The notes: generated by a model not told the origin, from the sequence alone. DNA of 64,000 nt from Pantoea agglomerans NBRC 102470 (GCF_001598475.1 NZ_BCZA01000008.1:62001-126000), one strand, 5' to 3'. Shown: positions 19,550 through 30,374, counted from the stretch's first letter. Translations and numbers: made by a program.

Positions 19550-20914
19550 ATGAGCCACAGCGATACCATTGTTGCCCAGGCGACGCCGCCCGGACGCGGC
19601 GGCGTAGGCATTCTGCGCGTCTCTGGCGCGCAGGCGGCAGAGGTCGCCCGCCAGCTACTGGGCAAACTGCCTAAGCCGCGTTACGCCGATTATCTGCCGT
19701 TCACCGATAGCGATGGCCGCGTGCTGGATCAGGGCATTGCGCTGTGGTTTCCTGGTCCTAACTCCTTTACTGGTGAAGATGTGCTGGAGCTGCAGGGCCA
19801 CGGCGGCCCGGTGATCCTCGATCTGCTGCTGAAGCGCATCGTGGCGCTGCCTGGCGTGCGTATCGCTCAGCCGGGTGAGTTTTCAGAGCGTGCGTTTCTG
19901 AATGACAAGCTCGATCTGGCGCAGGCCGAAGCGATTGCTGACCTGATTGATGCCAGCTCTGAGCAGGCGGCGCGTTCGGCCGTGAACTCCCTGCAGGGCG
20001 TTTTCTCCACCCGTATCAATCATCTTGTGGAAGCACTCACTCACCTGCGGATCTATGTCGAAGCCGCTATCGACTTCCCGGATGAGGAGATCGATTTCCT
20101 CTCTGACGGCAGAATCGAAGCGCAGCTGAATACGGTGATCGGCGATCTGGATGCCGTCCGTGCCGAAGCGCGTCAGGGCAGCCTGCTGCGTGAAGGGATG
20201 AAAGTGGTGATTGCGGGCCGGCCTAATGCGGGCAAATCGAGCCTGCTGAATGCGCTGGCAGGCCGTGACGCCGCCATCGTCACGGACATCGCAGGCACCA
20301 CCCGTGACGTACTGCGTGAGCATATTCATATTGATGGCATGCCGCTGCATATCATCGACACCGCCGGTCTGCGTGAAGCCAGCGACGAAGTGGAGCGCAT
20401 CGGGATTGAGCGCGCCTGGCAGGAGATCGAACAGGCTGACCGCGTGCTGTTTATGGTGGACGGCACGACGACCGATGCCACCGAAGCGGCGGCTATCTGG
20501 CCCGATTTCGTCTCTCGTCTGCCGCCGGAACTGCCGATTACCGTGGTCCGCAACAAGGCGGATGTTACCGGGGAGTCTCTCGGTCTGACAGAAGTAAATG
20601 GTCACTCACTGATTCGTCTGTCGGCACGCACCAGCGCGGGCGTGGACGAGCTGCGCGATCACCTGAAGCAGAGCATGGGCTTCGCCGGCAATATGGAAGG
20701 CGGCTTCCTGGCGCGTCGCCGTCATCTGCAGGCGCTGGAGCTGGCGGCAACGCACTTACAGCAGGGTAAAGCGCAGCTGCTCGGTGCCTGGGCCGGAGAG
20801 TTACTGGCGGAAGAGTTGCGTCTTGCCCAACAGGCGTTAAGCGAGATCACCGGCGAGTTCACTTCTGACGATCTGCTGGGTCGCATCTTCTCCAGCTTCT
20901 GTATCGGTAAATAA
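19550..20914 (+). CDS. mnmE: tRNA modification GTPase MnmE
   Basis: 454 residues. The N-terminal tetrahydrofolate-binding domain begins [17 protein letters not shown]; the inserted G domain has [14 protein letters not shown] (P-loop, about 222-235), DIAGTT (switch), DTAGLRE and NKAD; the C-terminus ends in the conserved FCIGK with its functional cysteine. With MnmG it forms the cmnm5 modification at tRNA wobble uridine. The ATG at 19550 is preceded by GAGAGAAAA. Confidence 0.97.
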   Translation: MSHSDTIVAQATPPGRGGVGILRVSGAQAAEVARQLLGKLPKPRYADYLPFTDSDGRVLDQGIALWFPGPNSFTGEDVLELQGHGGPVILDLLLKRIVALPGVRIAQPGEFSERAFLNDKLDLAQAEAIADLIDASSEQAARSAVNSLQGVFSTRINHLVEALTHLRIYVEAAIDFPDEEIDFLSDGRIEAQLNTVIGDLDAVRAEARQGSLLREGMKVVIAGRPNAGKSSLLNALAGRDAAIVTDIAGTTRDVLREHIHIDGMPLHIIDTAGLREASDEVERIGIERAWQEIEQADRVLFMVDGTTTDATEAAAIWPDFVSRLPPELPITVVRNKADVTGESLGLTEVNGHSLIRLSARTSAGVDELRDHLKQSMGFAGNMEGGFLARRRHLQALELAATHLQQGKAQLLGAWAGELLAEELRLAQQALSEITGEFTSDDLLGRIFSSFCIGK

Positions 20915-20919
20915 CCGTG

Positions 20920-20956
20920 CTGGCCTGATAGCGTCCTGCTGTCAGGCCAGATTTCC
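20920..20956 (+). terminator. Probable terminator after mnmE
   Basis: A 9-bp stem (CTGGCCTGA / TCAGGCCAG) 6 bp after the mnmE stop, followed by a short, imperfect T-rich tail. Confidence 0.6.
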
Positions 20957-21179
20957 TGCCACGCTGCTCCCCTGTTATTCCCGCTTCTGTGTTGATTCTT
21001 GCTGATATGTTATTTTGCGGCGGCACGGCATTGCCGTATAACGGTTGAAGCGCCGATCTGACGTGCGGCGACGGATTGCGGTGAATAATCCCCGCCTCAT
21101 CCCGCCGCGCCGGACCGGACGCAAACCCACTACGTGAACACCGTTGGGCGAACTTTTTCGCCTGAAACAGGAGAGTTGC

Positions 21180-21770
21180 ATGAGTACACCGCTCGACACT
21201 GCCGCACTGGACACGCTGTTTAATGACGCCCGCACCCACAGTTACTGGCAGGCTAAGCCCGTCGATAACGCCCTGCTGGAGCAGCTCTATGCTTTAACGG
21301 CACTGGGCCCGACCTCGGCGAACTGCTCGCCTGCGCGATTTGTTTTCGTGACCTCGGCGGAAGGCAAAGAGAAGCTGAAACCGGCACTCTCTTCCGGCAA
21401 TCTGGAAAAAACCATGAGCGCGCCGGTCACGGTGATTGTGGCCTGGGACCGCGAGTTCTATGAGCAGCTGCCCGCCCTGTTCCCGCATGCTGATGCGCGC
21501 AGCTGGTTTACCGGCAGTCCCGAGGCGGCAAAAGAGACCGCTTTCCGTAACAGCAGCCTGCAGGCGGGCTACCTGATTCTGGCGGCGCGTTCGCTGGGTC
21601 TGGATGCCGGTCCGATGTCCGGGTTTGATCCGGCCAAAGTCAATGACGCCTTTTTCCCCGACGGTCAGTATCAGGTTAACCTGCTGATTAACCTCGGCTA
21701 CGGTGATGCATCAAAACTGCATCCGCGCCTGCCGCGACTGAGCTTTGAGCAGGCGAGCCGTTTCGCCTGA
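21180..21770 (+). CDS. rutE: Malonic semialdehyde reductase / nitroreductase-family protein RutE
   Basis: 196 residues, the RutE/HadB length. It is a flavin nitroreductase fold with typical segments [17 protein letters not shown] (FMN-binding), [25 protein letters not shown] and the C-terminal LINLGYGD. RutE-type enzymes reduce malonic semialdehyde to 3-hydroxypropionate in pyrimidine-ring breakdown and act on other enals and nitro compounds. Here the gene stands alone after mnmE, where E. coli has tnaA; no rut operon neighbours it. Start at the ATG behind CAGGAGAG. The 220 bp upstream hold no recognised element. Confidence 0.85.
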   Translation: MSTPLDTAALDTLFNDARTHSYWQAKPVDNALLEQLYALTALGPTSANCSPARFVFVTSAEGKEKLKPALSSGNLEKTMSAPVTVIVAWDREFYEQLPALFPHADARSWFTGSPEAAKETAFRNSSLQAGYLILAARSLGLDAGPMSGFDPAKVNDAFFPDGQYQVNLLINLGYGDASKLHPRLPRLSFEQASRFA

Positions 21771-21948
21771 TGCTGCCCGCGTCGCGATTCGAATCGCGAC
21801 GCTTATCTCTGGTCGATCCCCGCAACTCAGCTCACTCTGCTCATCCTAATCCGAATTTACCCCAATCTGTGCGTTGCCAGGTGCATTAAGGTAAGAAAAT
21901 TCCTACAATGCTTCTGATGATTATCTGACCATTTTCACGGAGCGACAG

Positions 21949-22698
21949 ATGGCTGGTCATTTTGTACGCTGGACGGGCGATCCCGGCTTCCCGGCTAATG
22001 ATTTACGCATTCCCCAGGCTATCACCGACACGGCACAGCAGTTTGCTGACAAACGCCGTGGGCGATTTCTTGCCGCCCGTACCCTGCTGGCACAACTGAT
22101 GCTACGGGTTTATGGCATTAGTGAGCTGCCGCGCCTGCTTATCCAGAGCAACGGACGCCCCGTTTTTGCTGACAGCGATCTGCCCGATTTCAGCATCGCC
22201 TATGCGGGCAATACGGTGGGTGTGCTGCTGGCCGAAGAGGGTGGACGTGCCGGTCTGGATATGGAGATTGTGCATGCCAGAAGCCGTCAGACTCAGGAGC
22301 AGCTGATTCAGGGATTAACCTCGGGCGAGATCGCCTGGATCAATGCCCAGCAGGATGCCATGGAGGCGGTGACGCAGATCTGGACATTACGCCAGAGCAT
22401 TCTCAAGCTGACGGGAGAGGGCGATCGGGGACTGGATTCGCTGCGCCTGTTGCCCGGTGCGGGTCGGCTGCGATCTTCACTCTATCCCGATATTCAGGTG
22501 GTGTGCGATGCGGAGCCCATGCTGGTCTGGTCGTGTGCGCTGTCGTCTGCGACTCAGCGTCTGCATCTGTGGGAGATGGATAACGCCTTTCAGTGGCACG
22601 CATTACGCGAAATAGAGATGGGTAAGCCCAACATCGGGCCTCATGCTCTGCGGCTGACCAGCCTGCCCAGCGAGCGCAGCCTGCATCCTGAAATGTAA
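21949..22698 (+). CDS. yieE: YieE-type 4'-phosphopantetheinyl transferase superfamily protein
   Basis: 249 residues, identical in length to E. coli YieE. The superfamily motif GLDMEIV (magnesium-binding Asp/Glu, about residues 103-109) and the second motif region TLRQSILKLTGEG (W/F-x-x-K-E-x-x-x-K equivalent) are present. Such enzymes transfer phosphopantetheine from CoA to a carrier-protein serine; the physiological carrier for YieE is unclear. No polyketide or peptide synthetase is in the window. It is convergent with adeP, as in E. coli. Confidence 0.85.
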   Translation: MAGHFVRWTGDPGFPANDLRIPQAITDTAQQFADKRRGRFLAARTLLAQLMLRVYGISELPRLLIQSNGRPVFADSDLPDFSIAYAGNTVGVLLAEEGGRAGLDMEIVHARSRQTQEQLIQGLTSGEIAWINAQQDAMEAVTQIWTLRQSILKLTGEGDRGLDSLRLLPGAGRLRSSLYPDIQVVCDAEPMLVWSCALSSATQRLHLWEMDNAFQWHALREIEMGKPNIGPHALRLTSLPSERSLHPEM

Positions 22699-22724
22699 AA
22701 AGCCGCAACCCGGAGGTTGCGGCC
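22697..22724 (-). terminator. Terminator between yieE and adeP
   Basis: A 9-bp stem (GCCGCAACC / GGTTGCGGC) with a 4-base loop and an A run on the left, which is a U tract for the minus-strand adeP transcript. Confidence 0.8.
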
Positions 22725-22734
22725 CTGAATGCGC

Positions 22735-24048
22735 TTAGTGCGCGTCTACAAAAACAATCTTCAGCACAAACAGCAGAGCAACAATCACTACGCAGGGGCT
22801 GATTTCACGCCAGCGGCCAGTACCCAGCTTCATGACGCAGTAAGCGATGAATCCCAGCGCAATGCCTTCGGTGATGGAAAAGCTGAAGGGCATCATGGCG
22901 GCGGTCACAAACGCCGGAACGGCTTCGGTCAAATCATCCCAGCGTACGCGCGACAGGCTGGCGGTCATTAACACCCCAACGTAAATCAGCGCGCCCGCAG
23001 CGGCGTAGGATGGCACCATCGCGGCCAGCGGTGACAGGAAGGTCACCAGCAGGAACAGCAGGCCGGTGACCACGGCCATCAGGCCGGTACGGCCACCAAT
23101 CGCCACGCCCGAGGTGCTTTCGATATAGGCGGTCACGGATGAGGTGCCCGCCAGCGCGCCACTCACTGAACTGATGCTGTCGACATAGAGCGCCTGCTGC
23201 ATGCGCGGGAAAGTGCCGGTTTCATCGGTCAGTCCCGCTTTGTCGGTGACGCCGATCAGCGTGCCGGAGGAGTCGAACAGATTGACCAGCATAAAGGAGA
23301 AGATTACGCCTGCCATACCGATGTTGAAGGCGCCTTTGATATCCACCTGGCCGACCACAGAAGTAATGGAAGGCGGCGCAGAAAACAGGCCGACAAACTT
23401 CACGTCGCCCAGCATCCAGCCGATAGCAGTGGTAACCACCATCGAGATCAGCACTGCCGCGTGGATATTGCGTGATGCCAGAATAGCGATGATAAAGAAG
23501 CCCAGCGCGCCCAGCAGTACGCTGTGCGAGGTCAGGTTCCCCACGGCCACCAGGGTATCGGGATTCGGCACGATAATACCGGCATTCTTCAGCCCCATCA
23601 TGGCGATAAACAGGCCGATACCGGCGGTAATGCCGACGCGCAGGCTCAGCGGGATATTGGCAATCATCCAGTAGCGAACCCGCAGCAGCGTCAGGATCAG
23701 CAGGCCGACCGCACCCCAGAAGATCGCGCCCATACCCACCTGCCACGAATAGCCCATCGCCCCGACCACCACAAAGGCGAAAAAGGCGTTCAGCCCCATT
23801 GCCGGCGCCAGCGCCACCGGCAGATTGGCAAACAGTCCCATCAGAATGCTGCCGAAAGCGGCAATCAGACAGGTGGTCACAAACACCGCCTGGGTATCCA
23901 TGCCGGCGACGCCGAGGATCTGCGGATTGACGAAGACGATGTAGACCATCGTCAGAAAGGTGGTGATACCCGCGATCACTTCGGTGCGCACCGTGGTGCC
24001 ATGTTCCTGCAGCCTGAAGATGCGCTGCAAAACGCCTTGCTTGCTCAT
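22735..24048 (-). CDS. adeP: Adenine permease AdeP
   Basis: 437 residues with about 13 hydrophobic segments, of the NCS2/AzgA branch of purine permeases. REHGTT-like (LQEHGTTVRTEVIAG), FVNPQILGVAGMD and LFDSSGTLIGVTDKAGL match E. coli AdeP (YieG), a high-affinity proton-coupled adenine importer. Start at the ATG at 24048 (MSKQGVLQRIF); an ATG three codons earlier (24057) is possible. A PurR-type operator core lies 73 bp upstream, and yieH is divergent, as in E. coli. Confidence 0.93.
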   Translation of the reverse strand: MSKQGVLQRIFRLQEHGTTVRTEVIAGITTFLTMVYIVFVNPQILGVAGMDTQAVFVTTCLIAAFGSILMGLFANLPVALAPAMGLNAFFAFVVVGAMGYSWQVGMGAIFWGAVGLLILTLLRVRYWMIANIPLSLRVGITAGIGLFIAMMGLKNAGIIVPNPDTLVAVGNLTSHSVLLGALGFFIIAILASRNIHAAVLISMVVTTAIGWMLGDVKFVGLFSAPPSITSVVGQVDIKGAFNIGMAGVIFSFMLVNLFDSSGTLIGVTDKAGLTDETGTFPRMQQALYVDSISSVSGALAGTSSVTAYIESTSGVAIGGRTGLMAVVTGLLFLLVTFLSPLAAMVPSYAAAGALIYVGVLMTASLSRVRWDDLTEAVPAFVTAAMMPFSFSITEGIALGFIAYCVMKLGTGRWREISPCVVIVALLFVLKIVFVDAH

Positions 24049-24118
24049 GCCATCCATCCAGAAGAAAAAATCATCGGCGCGTATCCTGGCGATTTTACCG
24101 GGGCAATACAATGATTTT

Positions 24119-24134
24119 TCGCAACCGATTGCCA
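24119..24134. promoter_or_regulatory. PurR-type operator between adeP and yieH
   Basis: The core GCAACCGATTGC (24121-24132) fits the palindromic PurR consensus GCAANCGNTTNC; only the outermost flanking bases differ. It sits in the adeP leader region, consistent with purine repression of adenine uptake as known for E. coli adeP. Confidence 0.65.
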
Positions 24135-24200
24135 GTCTCGCAATCTGCGCTGAGTGCGGTAGAGTGTGGAGCACACCCCTGAATCGAAGGATAGAGTCTG

Positions 24201-24860
24201 ATGTCAGTAGAATGCGTCTTTTTTGATTGCGATGGCACGCTGGTGGACAGTGAGTTGCTCTGTACCCAGGCCTACGTCAACACCTTTGCCCGTTACGGCC
24301 TGGAACTGTCGCTGCAGCAGATGTTTGAAAAGTATAAGGGCGTCAAACTCTACGACATTATTCGTGACGTCGGCGACGCGCATCAGGTGACGCTGCCGAT
24401 GGAAGAGGTGGAGACTGCTTATCGCGCAGAGGTCGCGCGGCTGTTTGATCAGCAACTGCAGCCCATCCCGGGCGCGAAAGCGCTGGTTGAGCAGATCAAG
24501 GTACCGATGTGCGTGGTTTCAAACGGGACGGTAAAAAAGATGCAGCACTCGCTGGGCTTAACCGGCATGCTGCCGCTATTTGCGGAGCACCTCTACAGTG
24601 GCTATGACATTCTGCACTGGAAGCCTGATCCGGAACTGATGTACCACGCGGCGGAACAGATGCAGGTACCTATTGAGCGCTGCATTCTGGTGGATGACTC
24701 CGAAGCGGGCGCCCGCGCCGGTATCGCCGCCGGCATTCCGGTCTACTACTACTGCGCTGACCCGCACAACCCTGAACTGGATCATCCGCTGGTGACGCGC
24801 TTCGACGATATGGCGCAACTGCCTGCGCTGTGGCGCGCCCGCGGCTGGGATCTGGTGTAG
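24201..24860 (+). CDS. yieH: HAD-family phosphatase YieH (6-phosphogluconate phosphatase)
   Basis: 219 residues. HAD motif I FDCDGTLVDSE (nucleophile D9), motif II VVSNG (about residue 101), motif III lysine in HWKPDPELM and motif IV VDDSEAG are all present, with a helical C1 cap. E. coli YieH dephosphorylates 6-phosphogluconate and related compounds. It is divergent from adeP and 11 bp upstream of a GlxA-type regulator, so the two plus-strand genes are probably co-transcribed. Confidence 0.88.
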   Translation: MSVECVFFDCDGTLVDSELLCTQAYVNTFARYGLELSLQQMFEKYKGVKLYDIIRDVGDAHQVTLPMEEVETAYRAEVARLFDQQLQPIPGAKALVEQIKVPMCVVSNGTVKKMQHSLGLTGMLPLFAEHLYSGYDILHWKPDPELMYHAAEQMQVPIERCILVDDSEAGARAGIAAGIPVYYYCADPHNPELDHPLVTRFDDMAQLPALWRARGWDLV

Positions 24861-24871
24861 CGCGGGCCAGC

Positions 24872-25804
24872 ATGACACACACCGTCTGGTTTTTAACCCT
24901 GCCCGGCGTGATGGCGCTGGATCTCACCGGACCGGCCGAGACGCTGAAGCTGGCGGGCGATCACTTTACGCTGCGCTACATCGGCCCGCAGCCGGAGGTG
25001 GTCTGCTCCACCGGCATGACCATTGGCGGCATCGAACCGTTACCTGATCAGTTGCCCGCCGGGAGTCTGCTGGTGGTGCCTGGCGTCTATGACTCGCAGC
25101 TCTGTTACGCCACGCCGCAGGCCGGAGAGGCTCGCGACTGGCTGATGCGCCAGCACGGCGCGCTGCGCGCGCAGACCTTTATGCTGGTCTGCGTCTGCTC
25201 GGGAGCGCTGCTGGCGGCGCAGGCAGGCATGCTGGATGACGTGCTCTGCACCACCCATCATGATGTGATTGCCCGTCTGAAAGCCGCGGCCCCGCGCGCA
25301 CGGGTGCAGGAGAACCGGGTGTTTGTCGGGCATGAGAATATCTGGACCAGCGCAGGCATCACGGCGGGAATCGATCTGGCGCTGCATCTGATTAATCAGC
25401 TCTGTGATACGCAAACCGCGCTGGCGGTAGCGCGGGAGATGGTGGTCTGGTTCCGCCGTGCCGGTGACGATCCGCAACTTTCGCCGTGGCTGCGTTACCG
25501 CAACCACATGCATCCGGCCATTCACCGGGCGCAGGATCTGATGATTGCCCATCCTGAGCACGGTTGGACCCTGACCGAGCTGGCCGGACGCACGCATGTC
25601 AGCAGCCGCCATCTGGCGCGGCTGTTTCGCCAGCATCTGGGGATTAGCGTGCGTGAATACCATGAGCAGTTGCGGGTTGGCGTGGCACGCCAGCGTCAGC
25701 AGCAGGGTGAATCTGCCGAAAAAGCGGCGCTGGCGGCGGGGTTTTCATCGGCGCGCCAGCTACGGCGCGCCCGCCAGCGTGAAGCCAATCAGCTGACAAA
25801 GTGA
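24872..25804 (+). CDS. GlxA-type AraC-family regulator with DJ-1/PfpI domain
   Basis: 310 residues from the ATG at 24872. The N-terminal DJ-1/PfpI-like domain (about 1-180) has the nucleophile-elbow CVCSGALLAA and SAGITAGIDLALHLI. The C-terminal AraC domain (about 215-305) has two helix-turn-helix units: LTELAGRTHVSSRHLARLF and AALAAGFSSARQLRRA. Relatives (GlxA, FtrA, ArgR-type) sense amino-acid-like ligands, often as amidotransferase-like sensors. The target is unknown; the nearest candidates are yieH and the genes around it. It overlaps convergent wecH by 16 bp. Confidence 0.8.
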   Translation: MTHTVWFLTLPGVMALDLTGPAETLKLAGDHFTLRYIGPQPEVVCSTGMTIGGIEPLPDQLPAGSLLVVPGVYDSQLCYATPQAGEARDWLMRQHGALRAQTFMLVCVCSGALLAAQAGMLDDVLCTTHHDVIARLKAAAPRARVQENRVFVGHENIWTSAGITAGIDLALHLINQLCDTQTALAVAREMVVWFRRAGDDPQLSPWLRYRNHMHPAIHRAQDLMIAHPEHGWTLTELAGRTHVSSRHLARLFRQHLGISVREYHEQLRVGVARQRQQQGESAEKAALAAGFSSARQLRRARQREANQLTK

Positions 25805-26784
25805 CGGGTATCGACGCGTTTCAATGCCATACCCAGCAGCAGGCTGCCGCCCAGCGTCAGCCCGAACACCCAGGGCAGGTCGAGCCACGGACGCGACATA
25901 TCATCGTAATGATGTGTACGCAGGTAGTGAATGAACAGCGCATGAAAGCCGTAGATCGGCAGTGAATAGCGCGCAATCACCGTTAAACCCGGCAGCGTGC
26001 GCTGGTTCAGGCTGTTTTTAAACACGATGAGCAGGCTGATCGCGGCGATAAACACCAGCGGTCCGCAGTAGAGATACCAGGTGTCATTAAACGCCCCGTT
26101 AACGATCAGCGCCTGTTTCGTCCCTAACGTAATGCCAATCACACAGGCGATAAACAGCCCGGCAGCCAGCGGCGTCAGGCCGCGCCGGGTCGTCTCCATC
26201 GTGCCGATAGCCCGTCCCAGCAGCGCATAGAGCAGGTAGTAGATACTGTCACCGCTGACATAGAGATTAACCGGCAGAAAGTGAAACGGCCCCAACGACT
26301 GGCTGACCGTATTGGGATTGGCGAGCACCGCCAGCACCAGCACCAGCAGCGCCACGTAGCGCGCCTGCACGGTTTTTACCTGGATCAGGGGCGACAGCAG
26401 ATAGATGCCGATCAGCGCAAAGAAGAACCACAGGTGATAAAACACCGGCTTCTGCAGCATCTTCAGGATTGATCGCCCTTCGCTGATGGGGGTCAGCCAG
26501 GTGATATAGGCCAGCGATACCGCGCTGTAGAACAACAGACAGAGCACCAGCCGGAGCATATGGCGCGGCTGGGCGCTGCGTTCGCCAAAAAACAGATAGC
26601 CGGAGATCATAAAGAACAGCGGAACACAGACGCGTGATGCTGAGTTCAGCAGATTAGCCGCATCCCAGGTGATGCCAGTCACCGCCATCGGCCCGGTGAT
26701 ATACCAGGTGGTGGTATGAATCACGATCACCATCAGGCAGGCAACCGCGCGTAAATTATCGATCCAGTAAATCTTTTGCGGCAT
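25789..26784 (-). CDS. wecH: O-acetyltransferase WecH (acyltransferase-3 family)
   Basis: 331 residues with about ten hydrophobic segments, acyltransferase-3 family. The N-terminal WIDNLRAVACLMVIVIHTTT carries the family His, and FFMISGYLFF follows. E. coli WecH (YiaH) O-acetylates the GlcNAc of enterobacterial common antigen and also neighbours glyQ. It sits in the inner membrane. No ECA operon is nearby, so the assignment rests on sequence and synteny. Confidence 0.85.
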   Translation of the reverse strand: MPQKIYWIDNLRAVACLMVIVIHTTTWYITGPMAVTGITWDAANLLNSASRVCVPLFFMISGYLFFGERSAQPRHMLRLVLCLLFYSAVSLAYITWLTPISEGRSILKMLQKPVFYHLWFFFALIGIYLLSPLIQVKTVQARYVALLVLVLAVLANPNTVSQSLGPFHFLPVNLYVSGDSIYYLLYALLGRAIGTMETTRRGLTPLAAGLFIACVIGITLGTKQALIVNGAFNDTWYLYCGPLVFIAAISLLIVFKNSLNQRTLPGLTVIARYSLPIYGFHALFIHYLRTHHYDDMSRPWLDLPWVFGLTLGGSLLLGMALKRVDTRHFVS

Positions 26785-27005
26785 GGCATCCTCTTGCGCA
26801 TCGCGTCCGTGCGCAAAAGGGTAGCCAAATGCGACCAGAGCAACAACTGCTGCCAGCAGGATTCGGAGCCATCTGTATGCCAGCGCCCTGAATCACCGCG
26901 AAAACGCGCCGGTAGCGCCTGGGATTTACGGCTGCACATCGCGCGGTCAAAGGGTATACTGTCGGCCTCTTTTTTTAATCTAACCGAAGCGCGTGCACAC
27001 TCAAC

Positions 27006-27917
27006 ATGCAAAAGTTTGATACCAAAACCTTTCAGGGGCTGATCCTGACCTTGCAGGATTACTGGGCGCGTCAGGGCTGCACCATTGTCCAACCGCTGGA
27101 CATGGAAGTGGGCGCTGGCACTTCACACCCGATGACCTGCCTGCGCGCACTCGGCCCGGAGCCGATCGCCGCCGCTTACGTGCAGCCATCACGCCGTCCT
27201 ACCGATGGCCGCTACGGTGAAAACCCGAACCGCCTGCAACACTATTACCAGTTCCAGGTGATCATCAAACCCTCACCGGATAACATTCAGGAGCTCTATC
27301 TTGGCTCGCTGAAAGAGCTGGGTATGGACCCGACGGTGCATGACATTCGCTTCGTGGAAGATAACTGGGAAAACCCGACGCTGGGTGCCTGGGGACTCGG
27401 CTGGGAAGTGTGGCTCAACGGCATGGAAGTGACGCAGTTCACCTACTTCCAGCAGGTTGGTGGCATGGAGTGTAAGCCGGTGACCGGCGAGATCACCTAC
27501 GGTCTGGAGCGTCTGGCGATGTACATCCAGGGCGTCGACAGCGTTTACGATCTGGTGTGGAGCGACGGTCCGCTGGGCAAAACCACCTACGGCGACGTGT
27601 TCCATCAGAATGAAGTGGAGCAATCCACCTATAACTTCGAATACGCCGACGTTGATTTCCTCTTTACCTGCTTCGAGCAGTATGAGAAAGAGGCGCAGCA
27701 TCTGCTGGCGCTGGAAAAACCGCTGCCACTGCCCGCCTACGAACGCATTCTTAAAGCGGCACACAGCTTCAACCTGCTGGATGCCCGCAAAGCGATCTCG
27801 GTAACAGAGCGTCAGCGCTATATTCTGCGCATTCGTACCCTGACCAAAGCCGTGGCTGAAGCTTACTACGCCTCTCGCGAGGCAATGGGCTTCCCGATGT
27901 GCAATAACAAAAAGTAA
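27006..27917 (+). CDS. glyQ: Glycyl-tRNA synthetase alpha subunit
   Basis: 303 residues, full length. It starts [20 protein letters not shown] and contains the class II motifs, including the motif 2 region around [18 protein letters not shown] and motif 3 [14 protein letters not shown]. It forms an alpha2-beta2 enzyme with GlyS that charges tRNA-Gly; the alpha subunit carries the adenylation site. glyS follows after 9 bp. In the divergent gap with wecH no terminator or leader element was recognised. Confidence 0.98.
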   Translation: MQKFDTKTFQGLILTLQDYWARQGCTIVQPLDMEVGAGTSHPMTCLRALGPEPIAAAYVQPSRRPTDGRYGENPNRLQHYYQFQVIIKPSPDNIQELYLGSLKELGMDPTVHDIRFVEDNWENPTLGAWGLGWEVWLNGMEVTQFTYFQQVGGMECKPVTGEITYGLERLAMYIQGVDSVYDLVWSDGPLGKTTYGDVFHQNEVEQSTYNFEYADVDFLFTCFEQYEKEAQHLLALEKPLPLPAYERILKAAHSFNLLDARKAISVTERQRYILRIRTLTKAVAEAYYASREAMGFPMCNNKK

Positions 27918-27926
27918 GAGGCAGCC

Positions 27927-29996
27927 ATGACTGAACAAACCTTCCTGGTGGAGATCGGCACCGAAGAGCTGCCACCAAAAGCCCTGCGCAGCCTGGCAGA
28001 AGCCTTTGCCGCGCAGGTCACTGCTGAACTGGATGCCGCTAACCTGAGCCACGGCGAGGTCAGCTGGTTTGCTGCGCCGCGTCGTCTGGCGCTGAAAGTC
28101 GCAAACCTGAGCGCCTCACAACCCGATCGGGAAGTAGAGAAGCGCGGACCGGCGATCTCTGCTGCGTTTGACGCTGACGGCAACGCGACCAAAGCCGCTG
28201 AAGGCTGGGCGCGTGGCAACGGCATTACCGTCGATCAGGCTGAACGTCTCGCCACCGATAAAGGCGAATGGCTGGTTTATCGTGCTCAGGTCAAAGGCGA
28301 AGCGGCCCAGGCGCTGCTGCCCGCAATGATCGCTACCGCGCTCAGCAAGCTGCCGGTGCCAAAACTGATGCGCTGGGGCAACAGCGATGTGCAGTTCGTT
28401 CGTCCGGTTCACACCGTGACGATGCTGCTGGGCGATGAGCTGATCCCAGGCACCATTCTGGGCATTAAGTCAGATCGGGTTATTCGTGGTCACCGCTTTA
28501 TGGGTGAAAGCGAAATCACGCTCGACAACGCCGATCAGTACCCTGATGTGCTGGAAAAACGCGGCCAGGTCATTGCCGACTATCAGGTCCGCAAAGCGAT
28601 GATTAAAGCCGATGCTGAAGCAGCAGCACGCCGTTTAGGCGGCAACGCTGATATCAGCGACAGCCTGCTGGAAGAGGTAACATCGCTGGTGGAGTGGCCG
28701 GTGGTCCTGACCGCGACCTTTGAAGAGAAATTCCTCAAGGTACCTGCGGAAGCGCTGGTCTACACCATGAAAGGCGACCAGAAGTATTTCCCGGTGTATG
28801 ACAATGACGGCAACCTGATGCCGAACTTCATTTTCGTCACCAACATCGAATCCAGCGATCCGCGCCAGATTATCTCCGGCAACGAAAAAGTGGTACGTCC
28901 ACGCCTGGCCGATGCGGAGTTCTTCTTTAATACCGACCGCAAAAAGCGTCTGGAAGATCACCTGCCGCGTCTGGAGACGGTGCTGTTCCAGAAAGAGCTG
29001 GGCACGCTGCGCGATAAAACCGATCGCATTCAGGCCCTCGCGGGCTGGATTGCCGGTGAAATTGGCGCAGATGTGAATCACGCCACCCGCGCGGGCCTGC
29101 TGTCGAAGTGTGACCTGATGACCAACATGGTCTTCGAGTTCACCGACACCCAGGGCGTGATGGGCATGCACTATGCGCGTCACGACGGCGAAGCTGAAGA
29201 TGTGGCGGTGGCGCTGAATGAGCAGTATCAGCCGCGCTTTGCCGGTGACGATCTGCCGTCCAGCCCTGTCGCCTGTGCACTGGCGATTGCCGATAAAATG
29301 GATACGCTGGCCGGTATTTTCGGCATTGGTCAGCATCCAAAAGGCGACAAAGACCCGTTCGCACTGCGTCGTGCGGCGCTGGGCGTGCTGCGTATCATCG
29401 TTGAGAAGAACCTGCCGCTCGACCTGCAGACTCTGACCGAAGAAGCGGTGCGCCTGTATGGCAGCAAGCTGAGCAACGCCCGCGTGGTGGATGATGTGAT
29501 CGACTTTATGCTGGGTCGCTTCCGCGCCTGGTATCAGGAAGAGGGTCACAGCATCGACACGCTGCAGGCGGTTCTGGCGCGTCGTCCGACCCGTCCGGCT
29601 GACTTTGATGCACGCATGAAAGCGGTGTCGCACTTCCGTACGCTGGAAGCAGCCGCAGCACTGGCGGCGGCGAACAAGCGCGTCTCTAACATTCTGGCAA
29701 AATCGACTGAAACGCTGAATGAGAGCGTGCAGGCGTCGCTGCTGAAAGAGAATGAAGAGATCCAGCTGGCGACCTTTGTCACTGCGCTGAGCAGCAAGCT
29801 GCAGCCTTACTTCGCTGAAGGTCGTTATCAGGATGCGCTGGTCGAACTGGCACAGCTGCGTACTGCGGTAGACAACTTCTTCGATAAAGTGATGGTTAAC
29901 GCCGACGATCAGGCGGTGCGGGTTAATCGCCTGACACTGCTGTCAAAACTGCGTGAGCTGTTCCTGCAGGTCGCGGATATCTCGCTGCTGCAGTAA
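27927..29996 (+). CDS. glyS: Glycyl-tRNA synthetase beta subunit
   Basis: 689 residues, the enterobacterial length. N-terminal [14 protein letters not shown] is conserved; a central HD-like region (HYARHDGE, about residues 412-419) and a C-terminal anticodon-binding domain follow. It supplies most tRNA recognition for the GlyQS enzyme. It is co-transcribed with glyQ and ends at a strong terminator. Confidence 0.98.
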   Translation: MTEQTFLVEIGTEELPPKALRSLAEAFAAQVTAELDAANLSHGEVSWFAAPRRLALKVANLSASQPDREVEKRGPAISAAFDADGNATKAAEGWARGNGITVDQAERLATDKGEWLVYRAQVKGEAAQALLPAMIATALSKLPVPKLMRWGNSDVQFVRPVHTVTMLLGDELIPGTILGIKSDRVIRGHRFMGESEITLDNADQYPDVLEKRGQVIADYQVRKAMIKADAEAAARRLGGNADISDSLLEEVTSLVEWPVVLTATFEEKFLKVPAEALVYTMKGDQKYFPVYDNDGNLMPNFIFVTNIESSDPRQIISGNEKVVRPRLADAEFFFNTDRKKRLEDHLPRLETVLFQKELGTLRDKTDRIQALAGWIAGEIGADVNHATRAGLLSKCDLMTNMVFEFTDTQGVMGMHYARHDGEAEDVAVALNEQYQPRFAGDDLPSSPVACALAIADKMDTLAGIFGIGQHPKGDKDPFALRRAALGVLRIIVEKNLPLDLQTLTEEAVRLYGSKLSNARVVDDVIDFMLGRFRAWYQEEGHSIDTLQAVLARRPTRPADFDARMKAVSHFRTLEAAAALAAANKRVSNILAKSTETLNESVQASLLKENEEIQLATFVTALSSKLQPYFAEGRYQDALVELAQLRTAVDNFFDKVMVNADDQAVRVNRLTLLSKLRELFLQVADISLLQ

Positions 29997-30012
29997 TGCT
30001 ATTTGTTGTGCG

Positions 30013-30042
30013 AAAAAGGGACGAGCAATCGTCCCTTTTTTT
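30013..30042 (+). terminator. Terminator after glyQS
   Basis: AAAAAGGGACGA, a 4-base loop, and TCGTCCCTTTTTTT form a strong stem with a U tract 16 bp after the glyS stop. Confidence 0.95.
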
Positions 30043-30374
30043 ATGGGATTTTTTGGCCTGATGTCTTCGACTCATACCTGAGTGTGACCGCTATAGCGGC
30101 CATTTTTTAGGGTGCAAATGAATACGCTAAAGTGCTCAAACTGCCATTGCCGGTCATCAGGAATCGGCTGTTGTGATGCGCCAGGTTATAAATATTATGT
30201 CTATATATCAAAAGGTTAATTGTTAATTTTTCTTCGGTCATACTCTAAAGTTTTTCATCAATCCGGTGGTTAAGAAACCGCCCTAAAAATAGCCAGCCCT
30301 CTTGTTTTTCCCCTCACCTGATGGATAATTCGCCAGAATTTACACCCGGTTACATTTAGTGAAATGGAATTTTC
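30043..30374 (+). other. AT-rich upstream region of the cdi locus
   Basis: 332 bp without a gene. Bases about 30180-30300 are clearly AT-rich compared with the flanking glyS gene, as expected for a silenced, transferred promoter. TTGTTA followed by TACTCT near 30220-30250 is a possible weak promoter but the spacing is poor. Confidence 0.4.

Noticed and set aside
21949..22698. Phosphopantetheinyl transferase as part of a polyketide or peptide cluster
   Set aside because: It sits in the conserved yieE-adeP-yieH block and no carrier-protein gene is in the window.
28635..29633. 332-codon minus-strand frame opposite glyS
   Set aside because: Shadow of a highly conserved gene; composition rich in His, Arg and Gln as expected for an antisense frame.
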